A stretch of 64,000 nucleotides of DNA from Verrucomicrobiaceae bacterium (GTDB lineage: Bacteria; Verrucomicrobiota; Verrucomicrobiia; Verrucomicrobiales; Verrucomicrobiaceae): assembly GCA_027484445.1 (NCBI GenBank), contig JAIXSY010000025.1, forward strand, positions 124,001 through 188,000, read 5' to 3'. Under the pieces are notes generated by a model, which searched no databases, was not told the origin of the DNA, and was given only the letters and a program-made list of their open reading frames with translations. Positions 43,696 to 54,270 of this stretch are shown piece after piece; the stretch's first letter is position 1; each line of letters starts with the position of its first letter. The position numbers and the translations under genes are program-made.

Positions 43696-45687
43696 TCAGC
43701 TCAACACAGGACTCGTGAGTGGACGGAAAACGGGAAAGCCAGTGCCCAAGGTCATCGCCAACTCGATATCAGAATCACAGCGGGCGATGCCTTCATCAGA
43801 GACACGTCGGGCTTCTTCAAAGAGCAAACCGCCGAGACGCTCACGGATGCGTTCCATCAGATGGTGATCAGCCTCTGACCACGATGGCTTCTTCGTCTTG
43901 GGTTCAGGATAAGAGTAAAAACCTTCACCCGTCTTTTTTCCCAATCTTCCTGCTTCCATCAGCTTTTGAATCAGCATGGTCTCTGCAAAACGATGAGGGA
44001 ATGCGGCCTCCAGCGTCTTGCCGACATGGGCAGCCACATCGAGACCAATTTCATCCAGCAAGCGCAGCGGCCCCATCGGCATGCCATAGTCGAGCATGGC
44101 TTCGTCGATCAGATCTGCGGGCACACCACTTTCATTCAAGTGAACTGCCTCCATGAGGTAGGGAACAAGGATGCGATTCACGATGAAGCCTGGGCTGTCT
44201 TTCACAACAACAGGCACCTTGCCGAGCTTTTGCACAAAACTGACCATGGTAGCGATGACGTCATCGCTGGTGTGTTTCGTGGCGATCACTTCCACCAAAG
44301 GCATGCGATGCACAGGATTGAAGAAATGCAGCCCAATCACACGCTCAGGATGCGGCACCGTATCCGCCAATTCCGTGACGGATAGAGCCGAAGTATTGGT
44401 CGCCAAAATCGTGTCTGGACCAGAGCGGGCCGCCAGATCAGCAAAGATCTTTTTCTTCACGCTCATGTCTTCCGTGGCAGCCTCAATGATGAGCTGTTGA
44501 TGAGTCAGCGGCACACGATCATGCTCCAGACTCAGACGATCCAGAGTGTCGCGTCTTTCACGTGAGGAAATCGCTCGCCGTTGAAGCCCCTCATTCAACA
44601 AGCCACTGACACGTCCCATGCCCTTGGCCAGCGATTCGGTGCTGATGTCTTGCAGCAAAACGCGCTTTCCATGTGCTGCGATCCAATGAGCAATGCCAGA
44701 GCCCATGATACCCGCACCGACCACACTGACATCCTGCACCTGGAGTGCGACACCAACGGGCCATGCTTTTTTGGTAGCATCCTCTTTGCGAAAGAAAAAA
44801 TCAATCAAACGCGCGGTCTCTGGACTCAGGGCAAGATCGAGAATGGCGTGTTTTTCCAGCTCCATGGCCTTTGAGATGGAAGTGAAAGGGGCGCGAGTGA
44901 CCACATCAACGGCACGAAGTGGGGCAGGATAAAGCCCGCGTATCTTGCCCTGCACGCTAGCTTTCACTCGATTGCCCAGGAATGAAGCACAAAGCCGATC
45001 CATCCACCAAGCCTTCGGCATCGAACGTGTTGTGGCAGCTTTTGCAACAGCTTCCAAATGTTCACGGGCGACGACATCCTGGATCAAGCCGATTCGCTTG
45101 GCTTGACTTGGCTTCAGCAGCCTGCCCGTCACAATCAGTTCGAGCGCCTTCGCTAAGCCGATCAACTTCGGCAGCCTTGTACTTCCGCCCCAGGCAGGAA
45201 TGAGTCCTATCTGCGTTTCTGGCAGACCCAAGCGAGTGTGTTCACTATCAGTGACAATGCGGACGTCACAGGCCAAGGCCAGCTCCAGCCCGCCACCGAC
45301 ACAAGCCCCATGAATCAGTGCGACCTTGGGGAAAGGCAGTGCTGCGAGTCGGTTGAAGGTGGCTTGTCCTAGATCAATCAACTCCTCCAGCTTCTTGACT
45401 GTGGCATGGCGCACCGCTTTCAAATCCGCACCCGCGATGAAAACGCGTTCCTTGGCACTGCGAAGAATCAGAGCACGAACGCCTGCCTCATGGGCCACGC
45501 GATCCAAGGCTCGATTGAATTCACGCAGTGTGATCTCATTCCAAACATTGGCCGCACTGCCAGCCATATCGAAGGTGATCCAAGCTCGTCGCTCAGCATC
45601 AAACTCGACATGAAAGTGCTTCAAAGACATCTCGAGGCCAGATGCCTCTGGATGAAGGATCAGGGATTCAAACAGATGAGTTTTCAT
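43696..45687 (-). CDS. fadJ: Fatty acid oxidation multifunctional protein (enoyl-CoA hydratase / 3-hydroxyacyl-CoA dehydrogenase)
   Basis: A 663-residue two-enzyme protein. The N-terminal crotonase domain has the oxyanion and acid motifs IHGACVGGGLELALACD and LGLPETQIGLIPAWGGS. The dehydrogenase half begins with the NAD motif VVGAGIMGSGIAHW and has LHFFNPVHRMPLVEVI. It catalyses hydration and the following oxidation step in beta-oxidation. ATG 45630 would remove 19 N-terminal residues and is also possible. It lies 18 bases after the thiolase gene, forming a typical fatty-acid-degradation pair. Confidence 0.92.
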   Translation of the reverse strand: MKTHLFESLILHPEASGLEMSLKHFHVEFDAERRAWITFDMAGSAANVWNEITLREFNRALDRVAHEAGVRALILRSAKERVFIAGADLKAVRHATVKKLEELIDLGQATFNRLAALPFPKVALIHGACVGGGLELALACDVRIVTDSEHTRLGLPETQIGLIPAWGGSTRLPKLIGLAKALELIVTGRLLKPSQAKRIGLIQDVVAREHLEAVAKAATTRSMPKAWWMDRLCASFLGNRVKASVQGKIRGLYPAPLRAVDVVTRAPFTSISKAMELEKHAILDLALSPETARLIDFFFRKEDATKKAWPVGVALQVQDVSVVGAGIMGSGIAHWIAAHGKRVLLQDISTESLAKGMGRVSGLLNEGLQRRAISSRERRDTLDRLSLEHDRVPLTHQQLIIEAATEDMSVKKKIFADLAARSGPDTILATNTSALSVTELADTVPHPERVIGLHFFNPVHRMPLVEVIATKHTSDDVIATMVSFVQKLGKVPVVVKDSPGFIVNRILVPYLMEAVHLNESGVPADLIDEAMLDYGMPMGPLRLLDEIGLDVAAHVGKTLEAAFPHRFAETMLIQKLMEAGRLGKKTGEGFYSYPEPKTKKPSWSEADHHLMERIRERLGGLLFEEARRVSDEGIARCDSDIELAMTLGTGFPVFRPLTSPVLS

Positions 45688-45705
45688 AAGCAGTGGTTTT
45701 GAGTT

Positions 45706-46983
45706 TCAAACACGTTCGAGAATGGCTGCACCTCCCTGACCTCCACCAATGCAGAGGCTGATCAGAGCTCGCTTGGACTGCGTTTCCCGTAGCTGATCCA
45801 AGGCAGTCAGCACCAAGCGTGCTCCCGTGGCACCCACAGGATGCCCCAAAGCAATCGAGCCGCCGCGAGGATTGAGCTTGGCTTCTGGAAGTTCACCCAA
45901 AGGTTGTTCCAAACCGGCACGGCGAGCACTGCTCGGATGATTCAGGCACTGGCGCACGGCGAGCACCTGAGCCGCAAAGGCTTCGTTGATCTCGACAAAG
46001 TCCAAATCTTCCAGCTTGAGGCCAGCACGATGAAGCACCGCATCCATGGCTCTGACTGGCCCGAGGCCCATGCGTCGAGGATCACAGCCTGTGTAAGCAT
46101 AGTGAGTCATGATGCCGAGCGGCTGCCAGCCATGGCGCTTCACCGCCTCTTCACTCGCGACCAGCAGAGCCACCGCGCCATCCGTGATCTGACTGGAATT
46201 TCCCGCCGTGACGGTTCCATGCTGACGTGCAAACATGGGCTTGAGTTTGGCGAGCTTTTCTAAGCTAGAGTCTGCTCTCATGCCGTTGTCCGCCAACACT
46301 GCGGTGACTTCTCGTCCCATGACATAGATGGGTGACACTTCCTTCTGCAAAGCGGCGGCGGCGGCCACTGCTTTGCGATGGCTATGAAAGGCGAAGGCGT
46401 CTTGCTGCTCGCGGCTGATGCCGAACTCTCGAGCGAGCAACTCAGCAGTTTCACCCATGTTCATCTCCACGACGGGATCGGTCAGCCCGAGCTTCAGGCC
46501 GATGAGCGGTGCAAAATCCGCAGGGCGGAAACTTGCTGCGGCACCGAGTTTTTCAGCGAAGCCCTTGGCCTTGCCCATGAGGGTGAATTTTTCAACAGCA
46601 CCTCGATTGAAGTAGAGGGGCATGTTGCTCATGCTTTCGGTGCCGCCGACCAGAAAGACATCACCCTGACCTGCACACATTTTGGCATGAGCTGTGGTGA
46701 TCGCCTCAAGGCCACTGGCGCAGTTGCGATGCACCGTCATGGCGGGGCGTGATTCTGGCAAACCTGCACGCAGAGCGATCACCCGAGCGATGTTTTGCGC
46801 ATGAGCTGGCTGACCGACACAGCCGATGATGGTTTCATCCACAGCGTGTGGATCAATGCCACTGCGCGTGAGCAAGGCGGAGACAGCAGCCTTGCCAAGG
46901 TCCACAGCATCCAGCAATGCCAAGGAAGTTCCCGCACGAGCGAAAGGTGTGCGTGTGGCAGCAATGATGAAGAGCGGTTTCAT
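45706..46983 (-). CDS. Acetyl-CoA acyltransferase (thiolase)
   Basis: A 425-residue thiolase, the last step of the beta-oxidation cycle. The nucleophile Cys is in HRNCASGLEAI, and the catalytic His and second Cys are in ALGHPVGATGARL and CIGGGQGGAA. FVEINEAFAAQVL is conserved. It pairs with the FadJ-like protein to form a trifunctional-type complex in related bacteria. Confidence 0.94.
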   Translation of the reverse strand: MKPLFIIAATRTPFARAGTSLALLDAVDLGKAAVSALLTRSGIDPHAVDETIIGCVGQPAHAQNIARVIALRAGLPESRPAMTVHRNCASGLEAITTAHAKMCAGQGDVFLVGGTESMSNMPLYFNRGAVEKFTLMGKAKGFAEKLGAAASFRPADFAPLIGLKLGLTDPVVEMNMGETAELLAREFGISREQQDAFAFHSHRKAVAAAAALQKEVSPIYVMGREVTAVLADNGMRADSSLEKLAKLKPMFARQHGTVTAGNSSQITDGAVALLVASEEAVKRHGWQPLGIMTHYAYTGCDPRRMGLGPVRAMDAVLHRAGLKLEDLDFVEINEAFAAQVLAVRQCLNHPSSARRAGLEQPLGELPEAKLNPRGGSIALGHPVGATGARLVLTALDQLRETQSKRALISLCIGGGQGGAAILERV

Positions 46984-46990
46984 AGAATAC

Positions 46991-48490
46991 TCAGGGGTTG
47001 GCGTTGAGTTCGCGTGAAGCAGTCAGCTTGGGGCGTGAGTCGAGAACTTTGGCCTCTTTCAGCAATCTCCCAACGCCAAGGCGTTCGCGCAGTTCTGGCA
47101 TTGTGTGAAAGCGGATTTCGTTGGGGCGAATCTCCGTGACCTCAGCGAAGCGGCGTTCCAGGCGATGAATGAGATCGTCAGGGCTCACGCCAGGCTCTGT
47201 GGCGACGTGGAGAAGAATCTCATCCAGGTCGAGGGGATCATTGGCGTGCTTGCGAAGCTCAACCTGCCAAGCAGCGACACCTTTCATGTCATCCAGCAGA
47301 TGCTCCAGAATGTTGAAGTTCACGAGCGTGCCTTTGATTTTATCCAGGTGCATCTCACGCACTTCACTGACACGACTGATGGGCCCCAACAGTCGTGGGC
47401 AGCGGCGACCACAGTGAGGGCAAGCCGCCCAAGTCAGCCCTCCTTCCGCAATGTCACCTGTGCGATAGCGAAGAACGACCGTGCCTCGAGCATCCAGTGG
47501 CGTGAAGACTATCTCCCCCGAATGGCCTTCAGGCACAGGCTCACCTGTGCGGGGATTGACGATTTCGATGATCGCTAAATCCGGACTGAGATGAAAGCCG
47601 CTGGCATTCAAGGCGAGATGCGTGGGACATTCTGGAAAAGCCATTTTCGCCTCCGTGAATCCGAACGTGCTGATGAGGCTGACCTCATCCGCACCGAGTT
47701 CATGCGTCAGCAGGGTGAGTTTTGCCCTCATGCCCTCGGCGACTTTTTCTCCACCGAGCACAATGCGCCGCAGCTGTGGCCAGTGTTTGCCAGCTTCCAC
47801 AGCTTCACGCAGCATGTGATACAGAAAGGTAGGCATGCCGATGACGACCTCGGGCCTCACCTTGTCAATGAGTGCAATGTTCCCTTCTGTTCCCATGACT
47901 TTGCCTCCGCCCGTGCTGACCATGAAGGTGCCAAAGCCGAGGCCAGCATGGTGAGTCTGCCAAAAGGCAAGATGTGGCGCGTAAGGAAAAGTGTTCACGT
48001 GTCGCCAGTCTCGCTGAGAGCCACCGACCTCCATCAGGCGACGGCCCGTGAGGTCAAGGTGGGTCAGGTCATGCTTCGTGAAGGCAAACGGCACAGGCTC
48101 TGAGGAGCGGCCTGTAGTGCTAGTCATCATCACCGGACGGAACTCTTTCTCGATCTGCTCTTTGGCATAGTTGGCACCGTGAAAGACCGCATTCCAGAGG
48201 ACGCTCCACTCTCGCTTGAGAGCTGCTTCTTGTGGAATGAGCACAAAGTTTCGCTGTTGCTCACGCGGCACTGTGAGGTTGGCTTTGCTGGTGAAGGGCA
48301 CTTTGCTCCAATCATCGAAGCTTTGAATGTCTTCGGGGTGCAGGTCATGCTCCACGAAAAGGCTTCGATAATGTGCGCTGAAAGGAAGAACGCGCTCTTT
48401 GAGGTAAGCGCGGAGACGCTGAATCTGCCAGTCGTGCCAGACTTCAGGCGGCGAGGCATCCCACTTCGGTGGAGCGGAGAGCAGTTTCAT
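46991..48490 (-). CDS. Acyl-CoA ligase of the PaaK-like (phenylacetate-CoA ligase) type
   Basis: A 499-residue AMP-forming ligase. The ATP-binding loop reads TSTTGRSSEPVPF, and YRTGDIAEGG holds the conserved Asp. A Cys pair CPHCGRRCPR resembles the zinc-type knuckle of some PaaK-like enzymes. Such enzymes activate an acid to its CoA thioester, here presumably feeding the downstream beta-oxidation genes. ATG 48490 begins the conserved part; the frame is open upstream but that overlaps the patatin gene. The start overlaps the patatin stop by 47 bases. Confidence 0.8.
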   Translation of the reverse strand: MKLLSAPPKWDASPPEVWHDWQIQRLRAYLKERVLPFSAHYRSLFVEHDLHPEDIQSFDDWSKVPFTSKANLTVPREQQRNFVLIPQEAALKREWSVLWNAVFHGANYAKEQIEKEFRPVMMTSTTGRSSEPVPFAFTKHDLTHLDLTGRRLMEVGGSQRDWRHVNTFPYAPHLAFWQTHHAGLGFGTFMVSTGGGKVMGTEGNIALIDKVRPEVVIGMPTFLYHMLREAVEAGKHWPQLRRIVLGGEKVAEGMRAKLTLLTHELGADEVSLISTFGFTEAKMAFPECPTHLALNASGFHLSPDLAIIEIVNPRTGEPVPEGHSGEIVFTPLDARGTVVLRYRTGDIAEGGLTWAACPHCGRRCPRLLGPISRVSEVREMHLDKIKGTLVNFNILEHLLDDMKGVAAWQVELRKHANDPLDLDEILLHVATEPGVSPDDLIHRLERRFAEVTEIRPNEIRFHTMPELRERLGVGRLLKEAKVLDSRPKLTASRELNANP

Positions 48491-49469
48491 GGTTGAATGG
48501 GGTTGGGGTTGGGGTTCGAGAAAGCAGAGCACGAATGCTGGGTAGGGCAGCTTCAGCAGCACGACGGCCCGTCTCGATGTAGCGGGCATGATTTTCAAAA
48601 TCGCACCAAGACGAGCCGCAGTGAAACGGATGGATGAGGACCTCGGCGCGACGAGCTTCTTTTTCGACAAGCTCTACCTGGGCACACATGAGTGAGCGAC
48701 GAAAGGTATCGAGCACATGCCCCTCGGCGAGCAGGTTCACCGGGCGGAGCAGTCTGGACAGCAAGCTGGGCCTTTTTTGCAAAGGCGGAAACTCTGTCGA
48801 GCAGTGATCGAGATCCTGATGCGTGGGAAGCACATTGACGGCGATGATCACGTCCAGTTGATAACGCTCGCGCAGCAAAGTCACCGGCAAAGGATCGGCA
48901 GCACCTCCATCGGTGTAGCGATGCCCATTCAGTTCGACCGGAGTGCAGATGCCAGGGATAGCCGCACTGGCATGAACGGCAGCTGCGACCGGACCTTCTT
49001 CAAAAACGTGCCTTTGCAGCGTGTGCAAATCGGTCGCGACAGCCAGAAACGGAACTTGAAGGTCTGCAAAGTGGCGATCTCCCAGGGTCTTCTCCAGATG
49101 GCGACGAATTTTGTGACCACGAATGAGACCCGCCGTGGGGGGAAAGGCAAAATCCAAGAGACGCGTGAGTGCTTTGCGATCGGTGATTTCTTCAGCCAAC
49201 TTTTGCAGAGCCGCACCATGCAGGCCTGCGGCCCAGACAGCTCCCACATAAGCGCCCATGCTGGTGCCTGCGATGGCAGCGACAGGGATGTTATTCTCCT
49301 CCAGCACCTGAATGACACCGACGTGGGCAAGCCCCCGAGCACCACCTGCGGAAAGTACGACTCCCAGTTTCGGAACTGAGGGGGAATCGCTACCTGATCG
49401 TTCGAGGTTGTCGTCCGCAGAGCGCATGATGCCTACCCCTGTTGGCTGTGGGAAAAGCGTGGTGATCAT
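48444..49469 (-). CDS. Patatin-like phospholipase, RssA type
   Basis: A 341-residue serine hydrolase. The oxyanion motif is SAGGARGLAHVGV, the nucleophile elbow GTSMG, and the catalytic Asp is in DGGAADPLPV. It splits acyl chains from phospholipids. AAGGAGGT lies four bases before ATG 49469, one of the best ribosome-binding sites in the window. As the first gene of the lipid operon it could supply fatty acids for the ligase and beta-oxidation genes that follow. Confidence 0.92.
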   Translation of the reverse strand: MITTLFPQPTGVGIMRSADDNLERSGSDSPSVPKLGVVLSAGGARGLAHVGVIQVLEENNIPVAAIAGTSMGAYVGAVWAAGLHGAALQKLAEEITDRKALTRLLDFAFPPTAGLIRGHKIRRHLEKTLGDRHFADLQVPFLAVATDLHTLQRHVFEEGPVAAAVHASAAIPGICTPVELNGHRYTDGGAADPLPVTLLRERYQLDVIIAVNVLPTHQDLDHCSTEFPPLQKRPSLLSRLLRPVNLLAEGHVLDTFRRSLMCAQVELVEKEARRAEVLIHPFHCGSSWCDFENHARYIETGRRAAEAALPSIRALLSRTPTPTPFNHETALRSTEVGCLAA

Positions 49470-49604
49470 GGCAACCTCCTTGTGGCATGAGACCCTCAGC
49501 CCCCATGGAGATGTTCAAAGGCCAATTCATTTTTAATGAGGAGTCTGGAAAAGCCACGGTGCTTTTCAGCGGCCAGCAAAAGATGCGATGCGTATGCCGT
49601 GCCT

Positions 49605-51026
49605 ATGTCCAAGCATGCTGTTGTCATCCACTGGTTCCGCCGTGACCTGCGCCTTACCGACAATCTTTCGTTAGCCGCAGCTGCCAAGGATGGAGCCTCT
49701 GTGGTGCCCGTTTATGTCTTGAGTGATTGGACTTCAGCACATGGTTGGACAGGCAGCATTCGTCAGCAATTTCTTTGCGGCTGTCTGGAATCACTCTCAA
49801 AAAATCTAGAGAGCTTGGGCAGCCGACTCATTCTTCGTGTTGGCAAAGCGAACCATGAGCTTGAGCGCCTGATTCGCGAGACTCAAGCCACAGCACTTTA
49901 CTTCAACCGCGATTACGATCCCTATGGTCGAGAGATGGAGAAGAAGGTCCGTGAGGTCTGCAGCAGACTTGGCGTGGAATGCCTCAGCTTCAAAGACCGT
50001 GTACTGCATGAGGCAGATGAAGTGCTGACAGGCAGTGGCGGGCCTTATCGTGTTTACACGCCTTATTCGCGAAATTGGCTTTCCCTGAGCAAGCCAGAGC
50101 CAGTGCGCCGCCCTAGCTCACTGGGCCTTCGTCCATCCGCCAATCTGAGCAGCCATGCTCTGCCCACGCTGGAGCATTGGAAGCTACCTGCCACCCAGAG
50201 CACCTTGCCAGAGGCGGGTGAGCGAGCTGCACGGGAGCGAATGAAAAATTTCATCGAAGAGCGCAGGCTTCACCATTACGGTCAGCGCAGAAACATTCCC
50301 GCTGGGGTGACGACCTCACGCCTGGGCCAGGATCTGCGCTTTGGACTCATCTCGATTCGTGAGCTGTATGCACGCTGCGTGAAATCAGCCTCGGAAGCTA
50401 CGCAAGCCGAGGAGCGCAGCTCCATCGAAACCTACATCAAGGAGCTGGCTTGGCGTGAGTTTTACTTGGCGATTTTATGGTTTTATCCCGAAGTTTTTGA
50501 GGAGGAGTTTTCTCCCGAATTTCGTGGCATGCCCTGGCCAGGGCGCGATGACCACTTCGAAGCATGGTGCCAAGGGCGCACCGGTTTCCCCATCGTGGAC
50601 GCAGGCATCCGCGAACTCTTGGCCACCGGATTCATGCACAATCGCGTGCGCATGATCGTGTCCATGTTTCTGACCAAGGACCTGCACTGTCACTGGAAGC
50701 TTGGAGAAGGCTTCTTCATGCGGCATCTCGTGGATGGTGAGAATGCCAGCAACAACGGAGGTTGGCAGTGGAGCGCTGGCACTGGGGCCGATGCGGCCCC
50801 CTACTTCCGCATTCAGAATCCATGGACACAGACGAAGAGCTACGATCCTACCGGTGAATACATCCGCCAGTGGGTGCCTGAGCTTCGTGGGGTATCCCCA
50901 GAGCGCTTCTTGGCCCCTCCTAAGGATGGGCGCGCTATCGCCGCTGGCTATCCCCTGCCCATGGTTGATCATGGACGTGAACGCGAACGCACCTTGGCTA
51001 TTTTTGCGAAGCATCGCGAGGGATGA
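49605..51026 (+). CDS. phr: Deoxyribodipyrimidine photolyase
   Basis: A 473-residue flavoprotein that repairs UV-made cyclobutane pyrimidine dimers with blue light. The N-terminal photolyase domain starts VIHWFRRDLRLTDN. The FAD-binding C-terminal half has TSRLGQDLRFG, ELAWREFY, DAGIRELLATGFMHNRVRM and NNGGWQWSAGTG. ATG 49605 is chosen because it puts the Rossmann strand at the start. It diverges from the patatin gene. Confidence 0.94.
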   Translation: MSKHAVVIHWFRRDLRLTDNLSLAAAAKDGASVVPVYVLSDWTSAHGWTGSIRQQFLCGCLESLSKNLESLGSRLILRVGKANHELERLIRETQATALYFNRDYDPYGREMEKKVREVCSRLGVECLSFKDRVLHEADEVLTGSGGPYRVYTPYSRNWLSLSKPEPVRRPSSLGLRPSANLSSHALPTLEHWKLPATQSTLPEAGERAARERMKNFIEERRLHHYGQRRNIPAGVTTSRLGQDLRFGLISIRELYARCVKSASEATQAEERSSIETYIKELAWREFYLAILWFYPEVFEEEFSPEFRGMPWPGRDDHFEAWCQGRTGFPIVDAGIRELLATGFMHNRVRMIVSMFLTKDLHCHWKLGEGFFMRHLVDGENASNNGGWQWSAGTGADAAPYFRIQNPWTQTKSYDPTGEYIRQWVPELRGVSPERFLAPPKDGRAIAAGYPLPMVDHGRERERTLAIFAKHREG

Positions 51027-51072
51027 TCTTTGGTGATTGAAGCGCGGCAGCGGCTCCGATAGTCTGCGCATC

Positions 51073-52314
51073 ATGCTCGCTCCTGCCCGCCTGCTTTTCA
51101 TTCTATCCCTCACGGCTGTCTCTGCGCTGGCAGAAAACTGGCCGCAGTGGCGAGGGCCACGCATGGATGGGACTAGCCACGATCATGGCTTTCCGACCGA
51201 GTGCTCGGAAAAGACACTTGCCTGGAAGACCGAGCTTCCCGGCTCTGGCCATGCCTCACCGATCGTCTGGGAAGACCGCATTTTTCTAGTGTCTGCGGAT
51301 GCGGAAAAAGAAACCCGCCTGTTGCTCTGCGTGGATCGCGCGACTGGTGAAATGCTGTGGAAGGCACCTGTGCTCAAATCTCCGCTGGAGGGCAAGCACC
51401 GGCTGAACAGTCATGCCTCCAGCACACCGGCTACGGATGGCGAACGTGTCTTCACGGCTTTTCTCGATGGCAATCAAGTCGTAGTCAGTGCCCATGACTT
51501 CGCCGGAAAAGCAGTCTGGCAGGTGCGTCCAGGGACCTTTGCCAGCAAACACGGCTTTTGCTCCAGCCCAATCTTGTTCGAGGACAAAGTCATCGTGAAC
51601 TGCGATCACGACGGCCCGGGCTACATCGTCGCTCTGTCTCGTGGGGATGGCCGCCTCCTTTGGCGCATTGAGCGTCCGAACCAAACCCGCAGCTACTGCG
51701 TGCCCATGATCCGCACGATGGCAGGTCGAGTGCAAATGGTGCTCTCCGGCACCAAGTGCGTGACGAGCTACGATCCACGCGATGGCTCTCCGATTTGGAA
51801 AATCGACGGTCCCACGGAGCAATTCGTCGCATCCCTGGTCCAGGATGATGTCTCCGGCCTGTTGCTCATGAGCGGGGGCTTTCCAGAGCATCACATCTTG
51901 GCCATCCGCCCCGATGGCCGTGGCAATGTCACCGATACTCACATCGCCTGGCGCACGAACAAAGGTGTGGCTTACGTGCCCTCACCGATCTGCGAAAAGG
52001 GCTGGTTTCTCATCGTCTCCGACTCGGGCATTGCGCACTGCTTCGATGCCGCGACGGGCCAGATCGCCTGGGAAGAGCGCGTGAAGGAGCACCACGCCTC
52101 CCTGACCAGCGCAGAGGGGCACGTCTATTTCATCAATGACTTCGGCACACTGCGTACGGTGAAACCAGGACGCGAATTTGAACTCATCGCCGAGAGCAAT
52201 CTGGAGGAACGCGTCTTTGCCTCCCCAGCCCTGAGCGAAGGACAAATTTTCATTCGCAGCGAATCGAGCCTCTTCTGCCTGGGCAAACGCCAGATCAAAA
52301 CCGCAGCTCGCTGA
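51073..52314 (+). CDS. PQQ-like beta-propeller repeat protein, secreted
   Basis: A 413-residue protein with a signal peptide (MLAPARLLFILSLTAVSALA) and the typical entry ENWPQWRGPRMDGTS. Propeller blades recur with the pattern A-T-G-x-x-x-W (DRATGEMLWK, DGRLLWRIERP, DAATGQIAWE). Such proteins either bind PQQ as quinoprotein dehydrogenases or act as a binding scaffold; the PQQ-specific residues cannot be checked by eye. ATG 51073 was chosen for the leader. Confidence 0.85.
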   Translation: MLAPARLLFILSLTAVSALAENWPQWRGPRMDGTSHDHGFPTECSEKTLAWKTELPGSGHASPIVWEDRIFLVSADAEKETRLLLCVDRATGEMLWKAPVLKSPLEGKHRLNSHASSTPATDGERVFTAFLDGNQVVVSAHDFAGKAVWQVRPGTFASKHGFCSSPILFEDKVIVNCDHDGPGYIVALSRGDGRLLWRIERPNQTRSYCVPMIRTMAGRVQMVLSGTKCVTSYDPRDGSPIWKIDGPTEQFVASLVQDDVSGLLLMSGGFPEHHILAIRPDGRGNVTDTHIAWRTNKGVAYVPSPICEKGWFLIVSDSGIAHCFDAATGQIAWEERVKEHHASLTSAEGHVYFINDFGTLRTVKPGREFELIAESNLEERVFASPALSEGQIFIRSESSLFCLGKRQIKTAAR

Positions 52315-52328
52315 CGCCTCACCACCCC

Positions 52329-52946
52329 ATGATCTCTCGCCGCTTTCAGCCTCTTTTGCTTTGCCTGCTGGTGCTGGCTAGCCAGCTCACCTCATGCAAT
52401 CTTTTGAAGAAAAAGAAGGCCCAAGAGCCCAAAGGCGGACCCGTCGGGCAGGCCACCCTGATTGGTATGATCGAGATGGTGAATCCTGAGCAAAACTACG
52501 TCGTCATCCGCTCCGATGCGCCCCCTTCCCTGCCCGCAGGCACTGAGCTGCTTGGCCTAGGTGCTGACGGCAGCAAATCCAAGCTCGTGCTATCTCCAGA
52601 GCGGAAGGGATTTTACCTCACGGCAGACATCAAAGAAGGCAATCCCGTGGTGTCGAACCTCGTTTTATTGCCACGCGAAAACTTGGAGCCCAAAGCCGAG
52701 CCCCCCCCGCCCTCCAGCACACCGCCGCCCCCAGCGGTGCAAGCGCCCACGACCTTGCCTGTGGTGTCTGCACCAAGCTCGACCGTGCCATTGGAGCCCA
52801 TGCCCGTGCCAGCCCCTACCAACGCTCTGCCACCGCCCACCATGCCCGTGCCAGCGCCCGCTCCAGCTGGACCCAGCAGTCCAAATGGCAAGCCAGCGCC
52901 GCGCATCCATCTGGATGATCTCGAGCCACCAGTCGGCAATCCTTGA
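52329..52946 (+). CDS. Proline-rich lipoprotein
   Basis: A 205-residue protein with a lipobox SQLTSC (Cys near residue 23), a folded beta-rich part of about 90 residues ([38 protein letters not shown]) and a C-terminal half of Pro-Ala-Thr repeats (for example [14 protein letters not shown]). It is probably anchored in the outer membrane with the tail extending into the periplasm. The function is unknown. Confidence 0.7.
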   Translation: MISRRFQPLLLCLLVLASQLTSCNLLKKKKAQEPKGGPVGQATLIGMIEMVNPEQNYVVIRSDAPPSLPAGTELLGLGADGSKSKLVLSPERKGFYLTADIKEGNPVVSNLVLLPRENLEPKAEPPPPSSTPPPPAVQAPTTLPVVSAPSSTVPLEPMPVPAPTNALPPPTMPVPAPAPAGPSSPNGKPAPRIHLDDLEPPVGNP

Positions 52947-52960
52947 GCCAAGATTTGTTC

Positions 52961-54160
52961 ATGCTCACGGAATCTGAAGCCCTCACCCGCCTGCTTTCCC
53001 ACATCCAGCCTGGGCCAGCCACATCGCTGCCTTTGCTTCAGGCTCTGGGACGACAGGCTGCGATGGATCTCGCCGCGACGTTACCTCTGCCGCGCTTTGA
53101 CAATTCCATGATGGATGGCTACGCGCTGCGGGCTGCTGACTCTACCGATGCAAGTCGCCTGTTGCCCGTCATCGGCCATCAACCTGCTGGGGCAGATCTG
53201 CACCTGAACTGCCCCGCTGGAGCAGCCATCCGTATCTTCACCGGAGCCCCCATGCCAGCCGGGGCCGATGCCGTGATCATGCAGGAAGATGTGGCCCGCG
53301 AGGGGGATGCCATCCGCTGCCTGGAGCCAGTGACCGTCGGTGAACAGGTGCGCCGAGCTGGAGCCGATCTCTGCCCAGGCCAGATCATGCTCCGCCGGGG
53401 CACAGCCATCACGCCAGGCACCGTGGGCTTGCTGGCCTCTCAGGGCTTGCGCGAGGTTTCTGTCATCCGCCCGCCTCGGGTAGCCGTGCTCAGCACGGGA
53501 GATGAACTGGTGCCGCCGGGGCAACCGCTGAAGGACGGCCAGATCTACAATAGCAATGGCCCCATGCTTCAGGCTCTGCTAGCAAAACTAGGCCTTCCCG
53601 ACAGCACCCCGCGCCATTGCCTGGATGCTGTCGAGACCACAGTCCAGGCCCTTTCCGAGCTGCGTGACTGCCACGACATCATCCTGATCAGCGGCGGAGT
53701 TTCTGTGGGTGATCATGATCCCATCAAGCCCGCGCTCGCCCAGCTCGGTATCATCCCCGAGCTCTGGCGTGTGAAAGTGAAACCGGGAAAACCTTTCCTC
53801 TTTGCGCAAACGCAGCGGCCAGCGGATGGCCAACCCGTCAGCTTCTTCGGCCTACCGGGGAATCCTGTCTCTGCTTACGTCACCTATCACCTCTTTGTGC
53901 GTCCGGCTCTGCTGCGCTGGATGGGTGCCAGCGACCTCAGCCTGCCCAGCCGACTGGCTCGTCCTGTCACAACTTTGACCCATGATGGTGACCGCCCGCA
54001 CTACCTGCGCGGCAGCCTGCGGGAGGGCGTCTTTTTCCCGGCAGCCCTTCAGCAAAGTCATGCGCTCTACGCGCTGAGCCAATCTCATGCTCTGCTGAAG
54101 CTGGAACCTGGCCAGCAACTCACGCCGGAGCAGCAAGCTCCTGTTTTGCTGCTGGATTGA
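52961..54160 (+). CDS. moeA: Molybdopterin molybdenumtransferase MoeA
   Basis: A 399-residue enzyme that inserts molybdate into adenylated molybdopterin. The conserved regions are visible: [64 protein letters not shown] and [17 protein letters not shown] 52961 is chosen; an in-frame TTG overlapping the previous stop would add six residues. No other molybdenum cofactor gene is nearby. Confidence 0.95.
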   Translation: MLTESEALTRLLSHIQPGPATSLPLLQALGRQAAMDLAATLPLPRFDNSMMDGYALRAADSTDASRLLPVIGHQPAGADLHLNCPAGAAIRIFTGAPMPAGADAVIMQEDVAREGDAIRCLEPVTVGEQVRRAGADLCPGQIMLRRGTAITPGTVGLLASQGLREVSVIRPPRVAVLSTGDELVPPGQPLKDGQIYNSNGPMLQALLAKLGLPDSTPRHCLDAVETTVQALSELRDCHDIILISGGVSVGDHDPIKPALAQLGIIPELWRVKVKPGKPFLFAQTQRPADGQPVSFFGLPGNPVSAYVTYHLFVRPALLRWMGASDLSLPSRLARPVTTLTHDGDRPHYLRGSLREGVFFPAALQQSHALYALSQSHALLKLEPGQQLTPEQQAPVLLLD

Positions 54161-54270
54161 GCCCTTCGCTAAGTCCAATCGGGCCATTTTCGCCTCCATT
54201 CGCGCTCTGGGTGAGCAGCAGCATAGCACTTGCCCATAGGGGCACCTGTGGTGCATGTTCGTCCCTTGTG

